NCBI GenBank assembly: GCA_964396055.1
Contig: CAYNDV010000004.1
Span: 15,095-79,094 of the forward strand
Direction of reading: 5' to 3'
DNA length: 64,000 bases
Origin: CAYJPV01 sp964396055
GTDB lineage: Bacteria > Acidobacteriota > Vicinamibacteria > Vicinamibacterales > JAKQTR01
Shown: one piece after another, positions 1 through 8,344 of the stretch
Position numbering within the stretch: position 1 is the first letter of the stretch
Layout of the letters: the number at the start of each line of letters is the position of its first letter
The notes under the pieces: model-generated
Seen by the model: the letters and a program-made list of their open reading frames with translations, nothing else
Told to the model about the DNA's origin: nothing
Databases searched by the model: none
Translations under genes and position numbers: made by a program

Positions 1-2
1 TG

Positions 3-302
3 GACTTCGGCTGGATCGCCGAGCGGCTGGTGTGCGGCCGTCTCGAGAACGTGTACGCCGATCCGTCCGCGCACCCCGAATGGACCCGCCACGATCCGGG
101 GTTGCAGGCGTTCGATCCGGCCGCCATGAGTCCCGGCCTGGTCAAGTCGGCCTGCAATCCCACCCACCTCGGGATCTGCCTGGCGTACCACGCGGGCATC
201 CGGCACGTCCACACGGCCGCCGTCGACGAGACCAGGGTCGACGCCGTACTGGCGCGCCTGGGGATGACCCGCACACGCCTGGATGAAGACCACCCGGCCT
301 GA
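3..302 (+). CDS. C-terminal part of an unrecognised protein (5' end outside window)
   Basis: An open frame runs in from the left edge and stops at TGA 300-302, giving about 99 visible residues. The frame is open with no stop upstream, so the true start lies outside the window. I see no motif that names a family; the visible part has a single CNPTHLG stretch and a short basic/acidic tail. It converges on the leftward glycan operon with only 24 bases between the stop codons. It may belong to the same surface-glycan locus, but that is only a guess from position. Confidence 0.55.
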   Translation, partial: DFGWIAERLVCGRLENVYADPSAHPEWTRHDPGLQAFDPAAMSPGLVKSACNPTHLGICLAYHAGIRHVHTAAVDETRVDAVLARLGMTRTRLDEDHPA

Positions 303-326
303 ACGTTCCCCGGCCTGCGGGGCGCT

Positions 327-3300
327 TCAGTACCCGTGCTCCTTGTAGAACTCCGGGTACTGCGCGCGCATCTCGTCGATCGTCACGTCGATGACCGGGG
401 CCTTGTCGTATCGTGCGCCATGGCCCTCGAAGAACAGGCTCACCGGATCCCATCGGTCGTGCCGGTACGGCCGGACGGCCGTGCGCCTCGCCTCAATCTC
501 CGCCAGGACCGCCCGCAGTTCGTCGTCTCCGAGATCGAGGCCCAGCACCCTCGCCACGCGCGCCAGTTCGGCGTGCTGGTCCTCCAGCACAGATTCGTAG
601 TGCAGGTCGTAGTGGCCGTGTGGCTTCCACCGCAAGTGGCGGCCGATCAGCGCGTGGGCGTCTTCCGGGTAGTTCGGGAAGCGGAGGATCCACGATCGGA
701 GCGCAGCCAACGGCTCGCGATGCGAGGTGAGGATCACGTCTCCAAGGCGCCGGTACAGGGAGAAGTAGTTGTGCGTCTTGATGACGTAGTTCGTGTCGGC
801 GGTATCGAAGGTCTCGAGCAGCAGCGGCCCGACCTCGTCTCCCAGTTTCGTGAGCACGGGTCTGGGCATCTCGGGATCCGGCAGCCGCCCTGGCGTCTCG
901 TCCAGGGCGAAGACGGTTCGTCCGGGATAGTACTTCGACACGAGCAGGCTCACCGCGTTGTAGAGCCAGGTGCTGGCCGCCCGCTGCATGCCCGCTACGA
1001 CGATGACGCGCCCGCGCCGCGGCGTCGGCCGATCCGGGCCGGCCACGGGCCGGCCCAGGTCCGGCGGGGCGGTGACTTCCCGGCGTTCCCAGTCGGGCAG
1101 GACGAGGCTCCCGATGCTGCGGGGCACCGGATGGTCCGTGGCCCACGCCCGGTCGGGCGGGGCGACATGCTGCGGGTGACGCCGCGAGTAGTGGCGCGGG
1201 TCGGCGACGGGCTCGCCGTCCACCGGCACCAGCCACTGCGGCTGGTCCGCCCCGACCGGCGGGCCGTCGCAGATGGCGGCCAGGGCACACGCCCGGCAGG
1301 GGCCGTCGGACGCGAGGTGTGCCGGAGACGCGACGCCCGCGAGACGTTCACGGACAGCGTAGTCGGCGGCGGCGAACCCGGTGACGTCCGGGCACGCCGG
1401 CGAGGCGGCGGGCCGCTCGTAGCGATAGGCCCGGGCGGCAGTCCCGAAACAGTGGATGGCACGGTCCAGCAGGCCCATGCGCTCGAGCCGTTCGGCGATG
1501 GCCAGCCGGGAGGACTCCGACGTGATCAGCACCGCGTCGGCCGGGTGGGAGGTGATCCAGTCGGCCGGGCGCCAGGGGTAGCCGTGCAACGTGTCGCTCG
1601 TGCACATGCCCGGCGACGAGAGGAAACCGGCCACGATCACGCGGCGCGACAGCCACGGGTGCTCGTGGATGGCCTGGACGACCTCGAGGCCGACCGACGT
1701 GCTGCCGTACAGCCACACGACAAAGTGACGGACGCCGGAGGCGGGCACGCGGACGCTGAGGGCGCAGATGGCCCGGTGGGCGGCGGTATCGGGCGGGCTC
1801 AGCGATGCGCCCGTGGCCGCCCTCGCGAGCCTGACCTGATCGGCCAGATCGGCTGGCGGATCGAACGCCGGAGCGACGTCACGCTGCCGCGGGGCCAGTG
1901 ACCACGCTGCGCCTGACACCTCGGGCACCTGCAGGTCGTACGCCTCCTGCCGGCGGTTCCTGACATGCGGGCGATGGGCGTCGTCGAAGACACAGAACGG
2001 CAGGCCACGGACCGTCGTTTCGATGCCCACGGCCTCGAGCCGGTCGATGGCCCGGCTGACCGCGGCGGCCAGTTGGGCGGCGGCGCCGCCGCCGGCAACT
2101 GGCGCGGCCGCATGAAACGTGACCGCGCACGCGCCATCGGCAATGGCCAGGTCGGCCGCGCATGCCGGCCAGTCGTTATCGCCGTCCCTCAGGCGGACGT
2201 CGAGCCTGGCCGGCACGCCCGCCTCGCGCAGGTGACCGAGCGCCGCCGACACGTCCCCACGGCGATCCGCCCCGGTGAGGGACAAGCGGACGTCGTACGT
2301 CAGGCCCTCGGCGATGCGCCGGCAGGCCTCCGGGGTCAGCGTCGCCGCGTCGTCAATGACCAGCGTGGGCGCCAGGCCGATGTCGTGGCAGTACCCCGTG
2401 ATCCGGTCACGTTCCGGGTGATCGATCACCTGGACGCCCTGCACGTCGACGGCGGCATGGTCGAACACGTCGACGAGTTGCCGTGCGAGGGCCATGACCT
2501 TGTCCGCGGGGACCCACCCGGCTCCGCCCGGTTCGCCCAGCCACAACACGCCACGCCGGCTGAGCGCCGTCACGGGAACCCGCGTCCCGCCCCGGCGGCG
2601 ATCGGGGCCGGCGGATGCGGCGTCGATACGCAGCGCACGCCTGGTGTCGGCCGCCATGACCGTCACGTCGTGGGCCTGCTCCCAGAGCCGGCGGTTCCGG
2701 CGCCCGATCTCCGCGAGCACGCCCGGATCGGTGGCCAGGATGCCCTGCAACTGCTTCTTGATGGCCGCGCGCGAGAAGTTGCCGTCCATCGGAATCGAGA
2801 ATCCGCACCCGTGCTCCTGCACGTACTCGTGCAGGTGCCAGTCGGAGTGGCCCATCGAGATGACGGGCTTGCCCATGCACAGGTATTCGGAGAGCTTCGT
2901 CGAGAGCGAGTGCCTGAAGAGCGAGATGTGCTGATCGCGATAGGTGACCGTCGTGGCCAGGAAGTCCGATCGGCGGTAGATGTCGGTGAGCTGCTCGCGC
3001 CCGACCTGCCCCTTGTAGAACACGGCGTGGGGTACCGCGATCGCGTTGGCTTCCGGCGCGAACTCCCACGGCGTGTAGATGTGCAGGTGGACCCGCGTGC
3101 CCTCCGCGTTCAGTTCGGTGACCGCGCTGGCGAGCACCTTCAGGGTCTCGCCCTGCAGCGTGCGGTTCATCGCGCCGGCGTACGTGATGATCGGAATGCG
3201 GTTCGGCGCGGTGCGCTCCGGCGCCCGGGCGAACGCCATCAGGTCGGAGCAGCAGTTGTTGGCGGGCACGTGGCGGTACCCGGACCGTTCGGTGCAGCGC

Positions 3301-3860
3301 GCCGCGAGGCGCGGCGAGTTGGTGGTGCTGACCAGGGACCGGGCCGCGGCCCGCCGCATCTGCTCCAGGATCCGGCGGTGCCAGAGGCGGCCGAGGCGGC
3401 CGGCCGCCTCGCGCTCCACCTGCATCCAGTCGTCCATGTGCAGCAGGACCATGGGCAGGTCGTAATGCTCGGCGGCCATCACCGCGAGGCGCAGGTAGCG
3501 GTACGACAGCCCCGAAAAGTACACGACGTCCGGGGTGAAACCGCGCCGCTCGATCTGCTGGCGGACGAAGGCGAAGTCCTGGGCGATGCACGACTCGGCG
3601 AACAGACCCTTCAGCAGACCCTTCGTCAGGCCGCCGGTCAGCCGGTTCACGGCGGCGTGGGGCGCGGGCGTGCGCCACGGGCCGAGGTACACGAACCGGT
3701 CGGCGTACTCGGGCGCCGGTGTGATGTTGCGGTAGTCGAAGAAGCCGAGCAGCCGGTCTGGCGGGAGGCCCTTCAGCACCGCATAGACCACGATGCCGCC
3801 GCCCTGGATGGCGCTGATGGCGTTCTCGGCGAAATACAGCACGCGTCGCGGCTCCGCCAC
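327..3860 (-). CDS. Three-part fusion: GT4-like glycosyltransferase, degenerate radical SAM domain, sulfotransferase-like domain
   Basis: 1177 residues, GTG start at 3860 behind AGGAGGAG. Residues about 1-410 look like a GT-B (GT4-type) glycosyltransferase: a glycine-rich N-terminus (AISAIQGGGIVVY) and a C-terminal half with STKLSEYLCMGKPVIS. Residues about 428-880 align along their length with the adjacent radical SAM protein (RRGVLWLGE against RRGVLWIGQ; LPFCVFDD against LPFCLFPE; CRACALAAICDG against CSACSLMGICDG). However, the CX3CX2C cluster is replaced by EPGGAGW and GGEP by GVQV, so it should not bind the catalytic iron-sulfur cluster. Residues about 950-1177 resemble a PAPS-dependent sulfotransferase (VVAGMQRAASTWLYNA as 5'-phosphosulfate loop; TSHREPLAALRSW as 3'-phosphate region). 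It is the last gene of the leftward operon. The three-domain reading is from motif recognition; substrates are unknown. Confidence 0.75.
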   Translation of the reverse strand: MAEPRRVLYFAENAISAIQGGGIVVYAVLKGLPPDRLLGFFDYRNITPAPEYADRFVYLGPWRTPAPHAAVNRLTGGLTKGLLKGLFAESCIAQDFAFVRQQIERRGFTPDVVYFSGLSYRYLRLAVMAAEHYDLPMVLLHMDDWMQVEREAAGRLGRLWHRRILEQMRRAAARSLVSTTNSPRLAARCTERSGYRHVPANNCCSDLMAFARAPERTAPNRIPIITYAGAMNRTLQGETLKVLASAVTELNAEGTRVHLHIYTPWEFAPEANAIAVPHAVFYKGQVGREQLTDIYRRSDFLATTVTYRDQHISLFRHSLSTKLSEYLCMGKPVISMGHSDWHLHEYVQEHGCGFSIPMDGNFSRAAIKKQLQGILATDPGVLAEIGRRNRRLWEQAHDVTVMAADTRRALRIDAASAGPDRRRGGTRVPVTALSRRGVLWLGEPGGAGWVPADKVMALARQLVDVFDHAAVDVQGVQVIDHPERDRITGYCHDIGLAPTLVIDDAATLTPEACRRIAEGLTYDVRLSLTGADRRGDVSAALGHLREAGVPARLDVRLRDGDNDWPACAADLAIADGACAVTFHAAAPVAGGGAAAQLAAAVSRAIDRLEAVGIETTVRGLPFCVFDDAHRPHVRNRRQEAYDLQVPEVSGAAWSLAPRQRDVAPAFDPPADLADQVRLARAATGASLSPPDTAAHRAICALSVRVPASGVRHFVVWLYGSTSVGLEVVQAIHEHPWLSRRVIVAGFLSSPGMCTSDTLHGYPWRPADWITSHPADAVLITSESSRLAIAERLERMGLLDRAIHCFGTAARAYRYERPAASPACPDVTGFAAADYAVRERLAGVASPAHLASDGPCRACALAAICDGPPVGADQPQWLVPVDGEPVADPRHYSRRHPQHVAPPDRAWATDHPVPRSIGSLVLPDWERREVTAPPDLGRPVAGPDRPTPRRGRVIVVAGMQRAASTWLYNAVSLLVSKYYPGRTVFALDETPGRLPDPEMPRPVLTKLGDEVGPLLLETFDTADTNYVIKTHNYFSLYRRLGDVILTSHREPLAALRSWILRFPNYPEDAHALIGRHLRWKPHGHYDLHYESVLEDQHAELARVARVLGLDLGDDELRAVLAEIEARRTAVRPYRHDRWDPVSLFFEGHGARYDKAPVIDVTIDEMRAQYPEFYKEHGY

Positions 3861-3874
3861 GAGACTCTCCTCCT

Positions 3875-3891
3875 GCCGCCATCCTGGCGGC
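3875..3891. other. Small stem-loop between the last two genes of the glycan operon
   Basis: GCCGCC / GGCGGC arms of 6 bp around a 5-nt loop lie in the 84-base gap between the radical SAM gene and the fusion gene. There is no T-run, so a processing or attenuation element is as likely as a terminator. Confidence 0.35.
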
Positions 3892-3944
3892 GATCGTTCC
3901 TCCGTCAGGCCGGCTCAGCGCCCGGCGTGACGGCGCTCTTCACT

Positions 3945-5702
3945 TCAGGCGACGGCTTCGGCCGGCTCCCGGTCGTTCACGATGGGGTACCCGGCCGGCA
4001 GGGCCCAGTCGAACTCCTGCGCCTCCACCACCTTCATCTGCTCGCACGAGTAGTGGGTCGGGTCGAAGACGGCGGCCGGCAGGTGCTGGCTGACGGCCTC
4101 GCCGAAGCCCAGGAACTCGGCGTAGTCGCGGTGGAACCCGTCGCAGATGCCCATCAGCGAGCACGCGCTGCAGGCCTGCTCCTTCGCGTACGGGTGCATG
4201 ACCTTCGGCATCAGGATCCGGAATTCCTTGTACGCGAGTTCGAGCGGGCTGGCGCCGGCCACCGGCCCGAGTTCGGGCAGGTACGACACGTACTCGTAGC
4301 CCGAGTCCGCGGCCATGCGCTGGAGGGGGTTGGGGCATCCGTCCCCGCCGGCCGGGACCATCGCCGGCGCAAACACCTCGATGGTGTCTTCGCCGAAGCC
4401 GGCAGCCGCGAGCAGGGCCGAAATGGCCGCGCGCGAACTCTGCGAGGTGTTGATCACGAGATCCGGCGGATGGGCGGCGAGCCACTCGGGCGTTTCCCAC
4501 GGCAGGCCGTGCAGGTGCGACGCGGTGCGGTACTGCGCCGAGGAGATGAACGCGACGAAGCGCAGCCGTCCCGCCAGCGCCGGCGACGCGGCGGCCGCCT
4601 GCATCACGGCCACGCCGATCGGCGCGCTGCCGAAGAGCGCGGCCGTCAGGCTCCCGGCCGCGCCGCGGACCCGGTCTTCGAGCGCCGCCAGCGCGCCGCG
4701 CACCGAGGCGCCCCAGCGCTGCGCGGCCGGCAGGCACGCCAACTCGGTCCCGAATGCGCGCGTCCGTACGGCCTCGACATGGCGGAAGAAGTTCACGGGT
4801 TCGTCCAGGGGACCCGTCGCCTGGCGCTGGGCCGGCGCGCCCGTCCAGGATTCGCCCGCGCTCTCCCACTCGTGCAGGTCGTAGATGATCTGCTGGAAGT
4901 TCTGCACGTACTTGCGGTACCGCTCCGGAAAGAGACAGAAGGGCAGGTACCGGACGTTGGCCTCGACCTCGTGCGCCTCCAGGTAGTCGAGCACCGGCAA
5001 CAGGTGATCGACGGCGTCCGAGTAGCGGGGTACGTTCTCGAGGCTGCGCTTGTTGCCCTGGCTCTGATCGACAAAGGGGTTGAAGGCGATGAAGTTCACG
5101 GCCCGCGCGCCCCGGTCGACGGCCAGGCGCGCCACATCCATGAGATCCGGCAGGGCCTCCTGGCACAGCACGGTGTTGAAACGGAACGGTACGCCGAGGT
5201 CGGCCAGGTTGGCGATGGCGCGCTGCATCCGGTCAGCCGCGCCCGGGACGCGCACCACCTTGTCGTAGCGCGCGCCGAGGCCGTGCACGCTCAGCAGGAA
5301 GTCGTAGACGCCGGCGTCCTGCAACTGGCGGCACTTGTCCCGGCTGGCCAGCGCGAAACCGTTGGAGATGAGCGTGGGCTTCAGCCCGATCGCGTTGCAG
5401 TACTCGAGCAGGGGCACGATGTGCCGGTAGATGGTCGGCTCGCCGCCCTGGATGTCGACGGCGTTGTTGCCGTACACGTCCACGAGCGTCCGGCACATCG
5501 CCTGGATCTTCTCGAGCGGCATGAACGCATGTTCCGGGTGGTGGCTGTCGGCGATCTTGTCGAGGAAGTAGCAGAAGTGGCACCGCAGGTTGCACGTCTG
5601 CCCGATCCAGAGCACGCCGCGGCGGCAGAGCGCCCGATGGTTGGTCAGGACGTACCCGTCCTTGTGGATGACGCGAATCGCGTGGGGTGCTGCGCTCGGC
5701 AC
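3945..5702 (-). CDS. Radical SAM protein with C-terminal Rossmann-like segment and second Cys cluster
   Basis: Start chosen at GTG 5702 because AGGAGGA lies 7 bases upstream; a GTG at 5762 would add 20 low-complexity residues. The 585-residue protein has the radical SAM signature QTCNLRCHFC (Cys 37, 41, 44) and GGEP at 86-89, so it should bind a [4Fe-4S] cluster and cleave S-adenosylmethionine. A middle segment (AALFGSAPIGVAVMQ) looks like a nucleotide-binding Rossmann element. The C-terminal CSACSLMGICDG (Cys 511, 514, 520) resembles a SPASM/twitch-type auxiliary cluster region. Such proteins modify peptides, sugars or other small molecules; the substrate cannot be read from sequence. It has a full-length inactive paralogue inside the next gene, suggesting the two act together. 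Confidence 0.8.
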   Translation of the reverse strand: MPSAAPHAIRVIHKDGYVLTNHRALCRRGVLWIGQTCNLRCHFCYFLDKIADSHHPEHAFMPLEKIQAMCRTLVDVYGNNAVDIQGGEPTIYRHIVPLLEYCNAIGLKPTLISNGFALASRDKCRQLQDAGVYDFLLSVHGLGARYDKVVRVPGAADRMQRAIANLADLGVPFRFNTVLCQEALPDLMDVARLAVDRGARAVNFIAFNPFVDQSQGNKRSLENVPRYSDAVDHLLPVLDYLEAHEVEANVRYLPFCLFPERYRKYVQNFQQIIYDLHEWESAGESWTGAPAQRQATGPLDEPVNFFRHVEAVRTRAFGTELACLPAAQRWGASVRGALAALEDRVRGAAGSLTAALFGSAPIGVAVMQAAAASPALAGRLRFVAFISSAQYRTASHLHGLPWETPEWLAAHPPDLVINTSQSSRAAISALLAAAGFGEDTIEVFAPAMVPAGGDGCPNPLQRMAADSGYEYVSYLPELGPVAGASPLELAYKEFRILMPKVMHPYAKEQACSACSLMGICDGFHRDYAEFLGFGEAVSQHLPAAVFDPTHYSCEQMKVVEAQEFDWALPAGYPIVNDREPAEAVA

Positions 5703-5758
5703 GATGGTTCCTCCTGCTGATCCGGACCGTGTTCCACCGGTCCGCTCTCCGGCCGCGG

Positions 5759-7693
5759 TCACGGCGTGAACACGACCGGGTAATGCCGTTCCACTTCCTC
5801 GAAATATCCAACCAGATCCGACAGGGGCGCGAACCGGCGCGTCGGCGCCACGTCATCCACCCTGAAGACCTCAAAGGGACCCAGCGCGCGCACGCGCGGC
5901 ACGATGGCGTCGAACGCGCACGAAAAGACGACGACTGCGGTGTCGGCGGCGTCGCAGATCCGCAGCGCCTCCGGATCCGACACGGGGTAGCCCGCCACGG
6001 TCGATCCCCACCGCGCGGCGTCGCCGTCGACGAGCAGGTCCAGCCGCCGCCCGATGGTCCGGTGCGCGGCGTGGAAGAGCGATCCCGTGCCCCATCCGGC
6101 CACCCGGTCGAACCGGTCCAGCGGGCGCGCCCCGGCGGCGGCCCGTGCGTTGGCGCGGATCCAGGACTGCACCTCGCAGTTGGGCCAGTTGTAGACCGTG
6201 TCGGACAGGAAGAAGAGCACCGCCGCGATGTCGGCGCGATCCGTCATCGGGAGGGCCGCCACGCGCTGCTCGACGGCCCGCCAGAAGTCGGCGAGGCCGG
6301 CGCAGCCCGCCGTGTCGGCCTCGTCGAGGCGGTGGGCCGAGCCGAGCCCGGGGATGGCGTTGAACCGCGTGCGGACCCGCGCGTAGTACGCCTCGCGTGA
6401 GGCGCCCAGGACGGGCTTGAAGCGCGCCGGTTCGCGACGCGCGGCCTCGGCCTGCTCCGGGCGTACGTGCAGGCGGCCGTGGGCCACGGCCCCCGTCGGC
6501 AGCAGGTCGTGCCGGCGCGTCAGCGCCATGGGGTGCGGCGTGGCCGACTCGACCGTCAGCGTCCGGCTCACCCGGTGCGGGATCCCCCGCCGCTGGCATT
6601 CGAGGCCGAACGAGACGTCTTCCCACTCACAGTGGAACAAGGACTCGTCCTGGCCCACCATCGTCCACACGGTGCGGGTCGAAACGTAGAGGCCGCCGCA
6701 GCAGAAGGCCGTCTCCGCGAAGTCGTCGAGGGGCGAGTAGAGGATGCGTTCCCCGGCGTACACGCCGCTCGCCAGCGCCTCACGCAGCCCCCGCCGCTGG
6801 TGCAGCACCTGGTACTCGGCGTACCGCTGCGGGAACCGCCGGTCGAGATCGGCATAGAAGACCTGGGGAAAGGTGCACACCCCGATCGCGCGGCCGATAC
6901 CGCGCAGCGCCGCCGCCCAGCCTGGCGTCACGACGTACCGGTCGTGCAGCAGGCACAGGCGCTCGTGGCGGGCCGCCGCGGCGATGAGGTTCTTCTTGCG
7001 GGTGATCCAGCCGCGGGGCTCGGGCTGCTCGAGGTCGATCTGCCGCACGCGCGGATCGTCCGGCACGCCATCCGGCCGCGGGCCGCAGAAGATCACTTCG
7101 ACGTCCGGCAGATCGAGGGCGAGCAGGGCGCCGGCCATCTGCGCCGCCCGGTGGGACGGTCCCGCCGTCAGGATGCCGAAGGTCCAGCCGTCCGCGGCGG
7201 CCGCGGCGGCCACGGGCGCCGGCCCGGTCTTGCGGAACACCTGGTGCCGGTACGGCCCCTGTACCGCATCCTCGACCTGGCGCAGGCAGGACCGGAAATA
7301 CTCGCGCTGCGGGAAGTCGTCATCACAGAGCGGCGTGCCGCGGGTCCATTCCGCCCGGTCGAGGTCGATCCAGATGCCGCCCGGCGCCAGGGCGTGCAGC
7401 ACCTCCCAGAAGAGGAGCGGCGCGAAGCGCGACGAGCGCAGTCCCGTGGTGACCACGGCCGGCTGGCACTCGACGCCGAGGACCGGATCGAGCCTGAAGC
7501 CGCCGTCCACGCCGGCCTCCACGTCCAGCCGTGGCGCGCCGATGCCCGCGGTGGCCGGCGCCGGGCCGTAGCCGCAGTGCACCCAGCCGGTCCGGTCCAG
7601 CACGTGGCGATGCTCCGCCAACGCGCGGGCCAGCCACCGCGCCGGGGGCGCGAACGGCTGTCGGGCGAAGCGGAGCGCCTCGTGCAGGGCCAT
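5759..7693 (-). CDS. Multidomain GT2-type glycosyltransferase with C-terminal GWGTGS Rossmann domain
   Basis: 644 residues, ATG start at 7693, 3 bases after the upstream gene. Residues about 60-150 resemble the C-terminal half of a methyltransferase fold (APLLFWEVLHALAPGG). Residues about 165-400 look like a GT-A glycosyltransferase: LLHDRYVVTPGW near the expected metal-binding position and HCEWEDVSFGLECQRRG, the acidic WED motif of galactosyltransferase-like GT2 enzymes. Residues about 530-610 begin with AGWGTGSLF and end in a VVVFS strand, a Rossmann-like domain also found at the N-terminus of the WavE-like protein two genes upstream. No membrane segments. It probably transfers a sugar to the glycan made by this operon; donor and acceptor are unknown. 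Confidence 0.65.
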   Translation of the reverse strand: MALHEALRFARQPFAPPARWLARALAEHRHVLDRTGWVHCGYGPAPATAGIGAPRLDVEAGVDGGFRLDPVLGVECQPAVVTTGLRSSRFAPLLFWEVLHALAPGGIWIDLDRAEWTRGTPLCDDDFPQREYFRSCLRQVEDAVQGPYRHQVFRKTGPAPVAAAAAADGWTFGILTAGPSHRAAQMAGALLALDLPDVEVIFCGPRPDGVPDDPRVRQIDLEQPEPRGWITRKKNLIAAAARHERLCLLHDRYVVTPGWAAALRGIGRAIGVCTFPQVFYADLDRRFPQRYAEYQVLHQRRGLREALASGVYAGERILYSPLDDFAETAFCCGGLYVSTRTVWTMVGQDESLFHCEWEDVSFGLECQRRGIPHRVSRTLTVESATPHPMALTRRHDLLPTGAVAHGRLHVRPEQAEAARREPARFKPVLGASREAYYARVRTRFNAIPGLGSAHRLDEADTAGCAGLADFWRAVEQRVAALPMTDRADIAAVLFFLSDTVYNWPNCEVQSWIRANARAAAGARPLDRFDRVAGWGTGSLFHAAHRTIGRRLDLLVDGDAARWGSTVAGYPVSDPEALRICDAADTAVVVFSCAFDAIVPRVRALGPFEVFRVDDVAPTRRFAPLSDLVGYFEEVERHYPVVFTP

Positions 7694-7696
7694 GAG

Positions 7697-8344
7697 TCAG
7701 CAGGCCTCCCGGGTGCGCAGGTCGAGTTGATCGAGTTCCACCAGGTCGCTCACCCGCACGAGGGCCGCTCCGGCGGGGACGACGCGCCGGAGCGCCGCGA
7801 GCACCTCATCGTCGGATCGCACGGCGCGGTGGTGGAGCGCGGTCACGACGTTGGTCGATTCGAAGAGGACGAGCGACCCGCGAACGGCCTCCGGGATGAG
7901 CCCGTCGAGCCCGGTGTCGACCGGCACGTACGTGCCGGCATCGCGCCACCCCGAACCTGCGGGGCAGCGGATGGGCCACGGCTCATCGGCGGGCCCGCGC
8001 TGTACGCCGTACACGCCCAGGCCCGCTGCCCACGCGCCCGCCACCAGCGACGCGTCGGGCAGCGTGTCGGCGAGCAGGTAGAGCGGCAACTGGTGCCGGT
8101 TCACGGCCGGGTCGCAGAGCACGTCCAGGACCTGGCCGAGCACGGGAGTGCCCGGGCCGATGCGGACCAGGCTCGGCACGCCGCGACGGTACGCCCGCCG
8201 CAGGGCGCCGAGGGTGTCGGGGCCGTCGAACTTGTCCCACAAGCCGCGCCAGGCGACGGCCGGGAGCGCCAGGGCATCTGGCCGGCACGCGTCCCGCGGC
8301 GTGGAACCCCGGTGGAGAGCCGTTGCAAACAACACCGCGCCCAT
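7697..8344 (-). CDS. Unrecognised 215-residue protein of the glycan operon
   Basis: The frame is open further upstream, but ATG 8344 is preferred: it overlaps the stop of the upstream gene as ATGA and has GGGGAGG 8 bases before it. The protein is alpha/beta-like with alternating hydrophobic stretches (LPLYLLADTLPDAS, GSLVLFESTNVV), no signal peptide and no membrane segment. I do not recognise a catalytic motif. Translational coupling on both sides ties it to the WavE-like and GT2-like genes. Confidence 0.6.
   Translation of the reverse strand: MGAVLFATALHRGSTPRDACRPDALALPAVAWRGLWDKFDGPDTLGALRRAYRRGVPSLVRIGPGTPVLGQVLDVLCDPAVNRHQLPLYLLADTLPDASLVAGAWAAGLGVYGVQRGPADEPWPIRCPAGSGWRDAGTYVPVDTGLDGLIPEAVRGSLVLFESTNVVTALHHRAVRSDDEVLAALRRVVPAGAALVRVSDLVELDQLDLRTREAC

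Noticed and set aside
1965..5720. 1251-residue open frame on the + strand
   Set aside because: Antisense to the radical SAM and fusion genes; low-complexity Arg/Gly/Val-rich composition caused by high GC; no family motif.
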